Shown here in pieces: positions 6,845 to 11,782 of a DNA stretch of 11,782 nucleotides. The DNA comes from an uncultured Lachnospiraceae bacterium (GTDB lineage: Bacteria > Bacillota_A > Clostridia > Lachnospirales > Lachnospiraceae). The stretch is taken from the NCBI GenBank assembly GCA_947302185.1, contig CAMYVI010000058.1, positions 1 to 11,782 on the forward strand. The letters run 5' to 3'. Both the position numbers and the translations under genes were made by a program. Under the pieces are notes generated by a model. It saw only the letters and a list, made by a program, of their open reading frames with translations. It ran no database searches and had not been told where the DNA came from. Every line of letters starts with the position of its first letter. Within the stretch, counting starts at the first letter, position 1.

Positions 6845-6894
6845 AAAAGTGTGACAAAAGATCCTTCAATGCACATTTTATTTGTCACACTTTT
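6845..6894. promoter_or_regulatory. Perfect 14-bp inverted repeat, candidate operator in the divergent intergenic region
   Basis: AAAAGTGTGACAAA (6845-6858) and TTTGTCACACTTTT (6881-6894) are exact reverse complements separated by 22 bases, so the centres of the half-sites are 36 bases apart. It lies 31 bases before the regulator's start codon and next to the -10 box of the adhesin gene. A two-half-site operator on one DNA face, bound by the regulator itself, is the natural inference because that protein has two helix-turn-helix regions. A terminator is less likely: the stem has little GC, and no gene reads into it from the left on the plus strand. Confidence 0.5.
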
Positions 6895-6925
6895 TTGGTA
6901 TATTGGTAACAAGGAGGATTTACCC

Positions 6926-8716
6926 ATGTTTACTTCCAGGCTCAACGAACTGTTTCAATACTTAGGTGCAAAAAACGGACAGGTTGCAAAGCTCGCCGGT
7001 TTCGACAGGACCAATATCAGCCGCCTGCGGAGTTCCGGACGGACTCCCGGAAAAAACAGCCCGACGATTCGGAAGCTTGTAACGGGCCTGTATCTGTATA
7101 CGGTTGACCGGAACAGGTTGGGAGATTTCTGCAGTTACATAGGTGCAGATCCGGATGGATCAGCAGAAGAGATCTCAGATACTATCCGGGAATGGCTCTA
7201 TAAAGGGGAGCCGGAAGAGGGAAGAAAAACCGCCGTGTCCCGGACACGCCCTCACAGCAGCCGAAAGCCGAAACCGGCCTGTCATTTCTTCGGGAAACGC
7301 CTTGACGCGGTAATGAAGCTGACGGATCTGTCCAATACCCGGCTCAGTCACGAAATCCATATGGACACATCCATGATCAGCCGTTTCCGCACCGGGGTCC
7401 GCACACCCATACCGGGGAGCAACATAACAAGGACGATTTCCTCTGTCCTTTTTGAAAGAGCAGAAGTCAGCGGAAAACTGGGCGATCTCGCAGTACTCAT
7501 GGATGTCCCCGCCGGCATGCCCGACGAAGACGCCCTCCATGAGTGGCTGTTTGATGATGGCCATATTCCGGATCGTGAGGCAGGAATAGCGGAGGGCCTG
7601 CTGGAAATCTTTGACACTTTTTCGGCTGAGGCTCCCCTTCCGGCACCGGAAGAAACGATGGCAAAAAAGATCACACAGACAGACCAGGCTGTGTATCTCG
7701 GACGGGAAGAGATGCGGAACGCGGTCCTCCGCTTTCTCTTTGATGCCTGGAAGGGGAACGCCGAACTTCTACTTCTGTATTCCGATGAAGATCAGGAATG
7801 GCTGACCGGTGACAGAGACTTCCTCATGCGATGGTCAGCCCTCATGAGTGCCTGTGTCAAAAACGGGACACGGATCAAAATCATCCACAATGTAGACCGT
7901 GACCTTTCGGAGATGACCGATGCGATCAGGAGCTGGCTGCCGCTCTATATCTCCGGCATGGTGGAAGCCCGGTACAGCAGCGGGAAACGGAATTCCAGAT
8001 TTTCCCATACCATCTTTCTCTGCCCGGGGATGGCATCCATCGAAGCGTTCCATCCCATCGGCACGGAAGCTGCGGGTATCTATCATTACTACACAGAAAG
8101 ACCGCTGCTTGAAGCCTCCCTGTGCCGCTTTGAAAGGATGCTGGAAGCAGCCGGTCCGCTTCTCAAAATCCCCGCTGCTTCCGTTTATGAAAGCGGTTCA
8201 GATATCACTGTCATTCAAAACGGGCTTTCCGTAGCGACCATGCCGGAAGAACTGGTCCGGTCATTTGAGGAACCCGCGCTGTATGAAGAATGGAAGATCC
8301 TTCAGAAGACGCTGCTTTCCCGACTTGAAAAAACAAGGGTGAACGAGTGCGTCACCCTTGCTGATAATGAATGCCTGTTATCCGGGAAAGTCCCGGTCGA
8401 GCAGCTGAACGGAATCCGGGAATTATTCTATACGCCCGAGAAGTATGCCATGCATCTGCGGAACATTGTCAGGCTTTCAGAGACATATCCGGGCTATCGG
8501 TTCCATGTGCTTCCGGAGATGCCATTTCCCAACATGAAACTGCTGATCGCTGACAATATGGCAAGTATTGTCCATTCAAAAAGACCGGATCTTTCTTTTG
8601 GGGTCGCCCATCCCCTCATGTGTCGTGCTTTTCGAAGTTATGCGGGGTCCCTAATGGAGCAGAACCGGATGAATAGGAATACCCTCAGGAAAATATTCGA
8701 GGGAGAATACATTTAA
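6926..8716 (+). CDS. Transcriptional regulator with two XRE/Cro-type helix-turn-helix regions and an unrecognised C-terminal domain
   Basis: 596 residues from ATG 6926, chosen because AAGGAGG lies eight bases upstream; an upstream in-frame ATG at 6851 lies inside the inverted repeat and has no such site. Residues 1-60 hold one helix-turn-helix (NGQVAKLAGFDRTNISRLRS, then GRTP) and about 120-195 a second (NTRLSHEIHMDTSMISRFRT, then GVRTP). Both follow the Cro/XRE pattern with S or N-x-I-S-R-[LF]-R, so the DNA-binding part looks internally duplicated. From 257 to about 420 runs a domain with YLGREEMRNAVLRFLFDAW, TRIKIIHNVDRD and EARYSSGKRNSRF; alternating strands and helices hint at a sensor fold, perhaps PLD-like without HKD motifs, but I cannot assign it. 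Residues 440-596 are also unassigned. Its divergent adhesin gene is the likely target, and self-control through 6845-6894 is plausible. No effector is visible. Confidence 0.85.
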   Translation: MFTSRLNELFQYLGAKNGQVAKLAGFDRTNISRLRSSGRTPGKNSPTIRKLVTGLYLYTVDRNRLGDFCSYIGADPDGSAEEISDTIREWLYKGEPEEGRKTAVSRTRPHSSRKPKPACHFFGKRLDAVMKLTDLSNTRLSHEIHMDTSMISRFRTGVRTPIPGSNITRTISSVLFERAEVSGKLGDLAVLMDVPAGMPDEDALHEWLFDDGHIPDREAGIAEGLLEIFDTFSAEAPLPAPEETMAKKITQTDQAVYLGREEMRNAVLRFLFDAWKGNAELLLLYSDEDQEWLTGDRDFLMRWSALMSACVKNGTRIKIIHNVDRDLSEMTDAIRSWLPLYISGMVEARYSSGKRNSRFSHTIFLCPGMASIEAFHPIGTEAAGIYHYYTERPLLEASLCRFERMLEAAGPLLKIPAASVYESGSDITVIQNGLSVATMPEELVRSFEEPALYEEWKILQKTLLSRLEKTRVNECVTLADNECLLSGKVPVEQLNGIRELFYTPEKYAMHLRNIVRLSETYPGYRFHVLPEMPFPNMKLLIADNMASIVHSKRPDLSFGVAHPLMCRAFRSYAGSLMEQNRMNRNTLRKIFEGEYI

Positions 8717-8851
8717 TACGTCTTTCGATAAGATCTGCCATAACAGCTTCGCCAATATCCGGGTTCGCCATTGAAAGCCAATTATAAGAAAGACGACAGT
8801 TTTATGCTGACTATGATAGAGACGGTACATTATCCTTCATAATATAGCAGG

Positions 8852-8956
8852 AAGGGGCTGTTGCATTAGGCAGTGCCACCACTACATATGACAGACATTT
8901 GCAAATAACGTCCGCCATATGTAGTGGTGCCGCGCCTTTGATGCGACAGCCCCTTT
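8852..8956. mobile_element. About 105-bp near-palindrome with IS-like ends, candidate MITE or structured terminator
   Basis: The left arm starts AAGGGGCTGTTGCATTAGGC and contains CCACTACATATG. The right arm, read as reverse complement, starts AAAGGGGCTGTCGCATCAAA and contains the same CCACTACATATG. The arms pair over about 45 bases with a few mismatches and one small bulge, around a centre that includes the palindrome ATTTGCAAAT (8897-8906). Ends of the form GGGGCTGT-GCA are common for insertion sequences, so this may be a miniature inverted-repeat element with no coding capacity. I see no convincing target-site duplication. Transcribed, it would form a very stable hairpin and could end transcription of the regulator gene. 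Confidence 0.55.
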
Positions 8957-9008
8957 CCGTTCCTTATATCATCAGCCGTCACGACATGAATTGCTTCCGG
9001 ACGGTATT

Positions 9009-9044
9009 CAGGTTTATTACGGCTTTCGAGCCGCCATAAACCTG
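9009..9044. terminator. Hairpin downstream of the surface-protein pseudogene
   Basis: CAGGTTTAT (9009-9017) pairs with ATAAACCTG (9036-9044), and CGGCT pairs with AGCCG around a TTCG tetraloop, with a two-base mismatch between the stems. It lies 24 bases after the pseudogene stop (minus strand). It lacks a U-tract (AATACCG follows on the minus strand), so the hairpin is certain but termination is not. Confidence 0.45.
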
Positions 9045-9067
9045 CTATGCTTATCAGATTTCATCTC

Positions 9068-9738
9068 TTAATCTCCGAATGCCGCAACCGCAGCCTGATT
9101 ATAGAGGTAAAGTGTCTTGCCGAGGTTAATCTCGTTCACGCCGCTCTTGATCACGCATGATCGCGCATAGGTCAGCACGGATGCAGTGATCGTATAGGTA
9201 CCATCTTCCGTACCGTCCGATACCGTGTAAGTGTGCGTATTCTGCAGATGGTTCGAATACACGCCCTTATCCAGCGCCAGGTAATACTTTCCGTCCGAGC
9301 GCTGTTTAAGATCGGATTTTTTCCCGTCAATCGCAAAATTAAGACCAGACGGCTCGATGCCATTAATTCCAAGATACAGTCTGAGCGTGTTGTCAGACTC
9401 CAGCATCGCCGAAATGCCCTCGATGCTCACGCCTGTCGGCAGCGTACCTTCGCGCTCTGCGATAAAGACGCTCAGTGAGTCCACTGTCACCTCATCCGCG
9501 GCGCTGCTCACCGAAAGACCGTCCGCATGGTACTTGAAATAAATCTGAGCCGCCGGCCTTCCTGAAGCGGATCGATTCAAGAGCATAGTTCGGATCAGTT
9601 GTGACCGTCAGGGTGATCGTCGCTCCCGCTGCTGCCGATGTCCGTTCCTGTCTCATCCGCCATTACAGATAATGGCACTTGACTCAGCAGCAGACAGAAT
9701 ACCAGAAACAGATTCAGGATTTTTTTCGTAATTCTCAT
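9068..9738 (-). pseudogene. Frameshifted remnant of a secreted surface protein (signal peptide plus C-terminal domain)
   Basis: It begins at ATG 9738 after GGGAGG at eight bases. Residues 1-27 are a good signal peptide (MRITKKILNLFLVFCLLLSQ then VPLSVMA). The frame stops at a TGA near 9620 (GHN-stop). Protein-like sequence continues in a second frame (ATITLTVTTDPNYALESIRF) and then, from about 9560, in a third, 170-residue frame: YFKYHADGLSVSSAADEVTV, TDNTLRLYL-like strands, HTYTVSDGTEDGTYTITASV, and the end LYLYNQAAVAAFGD. That ending is familiar to me from the C-termini of large clostridial surface proteins. Two frame breaks and the short total length (about 220 residues) suggest internal deletion followed by decay. 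Its leader starts 59 bases after the ABC ATPase stop, where permease genes would be expected. Confidence 0.7.
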
Positions 9739-9797
9739 CTCTTGTACCTCCCTTATATTGACTTTTATCCTCCAAAATTTTCATGTACATTTGCAGG

Positions 9798-10430
9798 TCA
9801 TCTGACTGTTGCGTACGCTATCTTTATTATATCATCAATTCCCGCTTCCTCTATTGAGACGTCCTTTATTGTTTTGACCTTTGAAATATCCGCAATAATC
9901 TCAGCAGCTGTCAGGTCCTTTTTCATGAATCTGTATTTTGCTATATTGCCTGTATGTTCTGTCATCAGGCATCTGTCGTGTTCAGGTGCTGATTCATCAT
10001 AGTACTCGACGACAAGTGTTTTGTATGGTGCAATCCGGTCAACAATTTCCGAAAGATTACCGTCTTCAATCATCACTCCATGGTTGATGATTATCAGTCT
10101 TTCGCACAACTCCCGGATATCGCCAAGGTCATGTGTAGTCAATATGACTGTTGTCTTCCTGGTACGGTTTATCTCTTTTATGAATTTGCGAAGTGCATAT
10201 TTAGCGGAGACATCGAGACCTATCGTAGGTTCATCGAGGAACAGAATTCCGGGAGAATGGATCATGGACGCCACAAGATCTCCCTTTACCCGCTGTCCGA
10301 GTGACATCTGCCTTACAGGTTTGTCAATTATCTCTTTGATCCCGAGAATCTTATCGAGATCGTCAAGCGTCCGTTCATAATCCGCCTGATCGATCTGATA
10401 AATATGCTTTAAAAGCTCAAAGCTCTCACC
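9798..10430 (-). pseudogene. 5'-truncated ABC transporter ATP-binding protein (ABC-2 exporter type)
   Basis: The last about 210 residues of an ABC ATPase remain: GESFELLKHIYQID, a signature region reading MSLGQRVKGDLVAS in place of LSGGQ, Walker B and D-loop ILFLDEPTIGLD, the H-loop histidine in ILTTHDL, and a C-terminal regulatory-like tail to the TGA at 9798. The SLGQR signature and this layout match NatA-like ABC-2 exporters (COG4586 type) of roughly 320 residues. Walker A and the Q-loop, about the first 110 residues, are missing, so it cannot bind ATP normally. The cut coincides with the IS630 end at TA 10431-10432. An ATG inside the IS end (10460) would give MCSQLKSDV fused in frame, but that is IS sequence. 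No permease gene follows. Confidence 0.85.
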
Positions 10431-10432
10431 TA

Positions 10433-10457
10433 GTACATCACTTTTTAATTGGCTACA
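10433..10457. repeat. IS630 left terminal inverted repeat
   Basis: It begins GTACATCACTTTTTAA and ends TGGCTACA. Aligned with the reverse complement of 11705-11729 it matches at 22 of 25 positions. Confidence 0.88.
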
Positions 10458-10482
10458 CATTTTAATAAATGTATGGTATACT
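10454..10482 (+). promoter_or_regulatory. Candidate transposase promoter
   Basis: TACACA (10454-10459, four of six matches to the -35 box), a 17-base spacer and TATACT (10477-10482, five of six). It overlaps the inner edge of the left inverted repeat, so bound transposase could repress it. The predicted leader is short, about 30 bases before ATG 10518. Confidence 0.45.
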
Positions 10483-10517
10483 CTTTCTATAGAGTTTGTA
10501 TAGAGGAGTTTACCAAT

Positions 10518-11717
10518 ATGAATAAGCCCAAAACATTACAACTTGAACCAGAACACAAACTTGAATTAGAGAAGCTTTTAAAATCCGGGATGACCCCTGT
10601 TATTATTGCCCAAAGAGCGAAAATCCTAATGGCAAAATCAGAGGGAAAATCCAATAATCAAATAGCAGATGAGCTTGGAATCAATACCCGTACAGTATTA
10701 TTATGGGTCAACAAGTATAAGAACCGCTCCAGGGATGACTCTCTGTCAAAATTGCTGAATGTCTCAGAGGGCCGTGGTGCAAAAGAGGAAATCACCGGTG
10801 AAGCGAAGACATGGCTGATCAGTGTTGCCTGTACTAAGCCGAAGGATTACGGATATGCGGCTGAGCTATGGACTACAAAAGCTCTTACGGAACATATTCG
10901 CAAAACTGCGGCAGAAGCTGGTTTCGAAAGACTTACAACCGTGTCAGAATCAGGTGTCTATTCGATATTAAACAAGGCAGACATAAAGCCGTTTCGCATT
11001 CAGTATTATTGCGAGAGACGAGATCCCGAATTCGATTCAAAAATGCATAATGTTTTGCTTGTTTATAAGCAGCTGTCATTTCAATTCGATGAAAACGGAA
11101 ATCTTCTGCCATTTGATGCCGATGAACAGGTGACACACGTTGTTTCTTACGATGAAAAACCCGGTATTCAGGCTATAGCCACCACCAGTGATGATCTTCC
11201 TCCAACGGAAGAACATGGCACTATCAAACGGGATTATGAATACAAAAGGCTTGGGACTGTGTCGCTCCTGGCAGGTATAGATCTTCAAACTGGTGAAGCG
11301 TTCCCATTGGTAAGCGATACACACAACAGCAAGGACTATATAGCATTCCTGAAAATCCTTGATGAAAGATATCCCAAAAATGATGTAATCCGTCTTGTGC
11401 TCGACAATTTGAGGGTTCATTCATCAGCTGAAGTTCAGGAATACTTGTCTACTGTACCGAAGCGTTTTGAATTTGTATTTACCCCGAAGCATGCGTCGTG
11501 GTTAAATCTTGTAGAAAGCTTTTTCAGCAAGATGACAAAGCAAATGCTCAAAGGTATTCGTGTTAAAACGAAAGTCGAATTAGTGGATCGGATCTACAAG
11601 TATTTTGAGGAAATCAATCAGGAACCAGTAGTATATCATTGGAAATGGAACCTAGATGATATTGATCCCTCTGAAAAGGTAGCCGTGGAGACATTAACAA
11701 AAAATGTAGCCATTTAA
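10518..11717 (+). CDS. IS630-family transposase
   Basis: 399 residues. ATG 10518 is preferred because GAGGAG lies nine bases upstream; the in-frame ATG at 10449 lies within the terminal repeat, ahead of the candidate promoter. Residues about 10-75 form a helix-turn-helix domain (IIAQRAKILMAKSEGKSNNQ, then ADELGINTRTVLLWVNKY) that would bind the inverted repeats. The C-terminal half is a DDE endonuclease domain with Asp212 (VSYDEKP), Asp296 (LVLDNLRVH) and Glu333 (SWLNLVESFF), so all three catalytic residues are present. The last pair is 37 apart, slightly more than the DD34E typical of the family. The enzyme performs cut-and-paste transposition at TA. There is no frameshift or internal stop. 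Confidence 0.93.
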   Translation: MNKPKTLQLEPEHKLELEKLLKSGMTPVIIAQRAKILMAKSEGKSNNQIADELGINTRTVLLWVNKYKNRSRDDSLSKLLNVSEGRGAKEEITGEAKTWLISVACTKPKDYGYAAELWTTKALTEHIRKTAAEAGFERLTTVSESGVYSILNKADIKPFRIQYYCERRDPEFDSKMHNVLLVYKQLSFQFDENGNLLPFDADEQVTHVVSYDEKPGIQAIATTSDDLPPTEEHGTIKRDYEYKRLGTVSLLAGIDLQTGEAFPLVSDTHNSKDYIAFLKILDERYPKNDVIRLVLDNLRVHSSAEVQEYLSTVPKRFEFVFTPKHASWLNLVESFFSKMTKQMLKGIRVKTKVELVDRIYKYFEEINQEPVVYHWKWNLDDIDPSEKVAVETLTKNVAI

Positions 11718-11729
11718 AAAGTGCAGTAC
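11705..11729. repeat. IS630 right terminal inverted repeat
   Basis: Its reverse complement begins GTACTGCACTTTTTAA and ends TGGCTACA. The transposase stop codon (11715-11717) lies inside it. Confidence 0.88.
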
Positions 11730-11782
11730 TATTATTGACCTTATCTGCTAAGCTAAGAAAAACTAGCTCTCGATCTTTTATC

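Larger units (their letters stand above)
8717..9067. other. Gene-free gap with secondary-structure elements
   Basis: No supportable gene on either strand. Besides the long near-palindrome (8852-8956) and the hairpin at 9009-9044, it holds CGTCTTTC (8719-8726) and its reverse complement GAAAGACG (8788-8795), a weak 8-bp inverted pair just after the regulator's stop. No ordinary U-tailed terminator follows the regulator gene. Confidence 0.6.
10433..11729 (+). mobile_element. Complete IS630-family insertion sequence, 1297 bp
   Basis: It is bounded by 25-bp imperfect inverted repeats with TA on each side (10431-10432 and 11730-11731), as expected for IS630 elements, which insert at TA and duplicate it. 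It contains one transposase gene. Intact ends and reading frame suggest it may still be active or was recently so. The left flank is ABC ATPase coding sequence. The 51 bases after the right TA, read on the minus strand, do not continue that gene. Confidence 0.88.

Noticed and set aside
6845..6894. Inverted repeat followed by a T-run read as an intrinsic terminator
   Set aside because: No plus-strand gene precedes it, the stem is AT-rich with a 22-base loop, and it lies right before a start codon. An operator is more likely, though not proven.
7175..8553. Several frames on both strands inside the regulator gene
   Set aside because: Shadows of the 596-residue regulator, whose frame is uninterrupted and has a strong ribosome binding site.
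10431..10460. ATG at 10460 as a true start for the ABC ATPase
   Set aside because: The codons for MCSQLKSD lie in the IS630 terminal repeat and match its other end; Walker A is missing.

Overview
The window looks like a chromosomal accessory region from a Gram-positive anaerobe of the Clostridia, most likely a gut Lachnospiraceae. The signs are AGGAGG-type ribosome binding sites, BspA-like surface proteins built on the DUF285 leucine-rich repeat, a Tad-pilus CpaF remnant of the clostridial kind and an IS630 element. This placement is inferred from gene content; no rRNA or other marker gene is present.

Left part (1-4310, all genes on the minus strand). A secreted DUF285-repeat protein starts at 1514 and runs off the left edge. 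Next come a decayed cpaF fragment with an internal deletion (1863-2103), an intact small membrane protein of unknown function (2458-3021) and a second cpaF fragment (3357-3697). The two cpaF pieces share about 136 bp, so they form direct repeats around the membrane-protein gene. A short secreted acidic protein (3739-3990) follows and looks like the N-terminus of a lost surface protein.

Centre (4267-8716). A complete 791-residue secreted protein (4327-6702, minus) has a signal peptide, an acidic linker, seven 26-residue DUF285 repeats, an Ig-like module and a ricin-type lectin region, and ends at a strong terminator. Divergently transcribed from it, across 223 bp, is a 596-residue regulator with two Cro/XRE-type helix-turn-helix regions and a long unrecognised C-terminal part (6926-8716). 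Between them lies a perfect 14-bp inverted repeat that could be an operator. An adhesin and regulator module is the simplest reading, but only the layout supports it.

Right part (8717-11782). A roughly 105-bp near-palindrome with IS-like ends (8852-8956) lies in a gene-free gap. It is followed by a frameshifted surface-protein pseudogene (9068-9738), the 3' two-thirds of an ABC-transporter ATPase gene (9798-10430), and a complete IS630-family element (10433-11729) with 25-bp terminal inverted repeats and TA on both sides. The IS abuts the cut end of the ATPase gene. The bases beyond the IS do not continue that gene, so the junction arose by rearrangement and not by simple insertion.

Overall this is a surface-protein neighbourhood with one intact adhesin and regulator pair, one adhesin cut by the window edge, and much debris from deletion, duplication and transposition.
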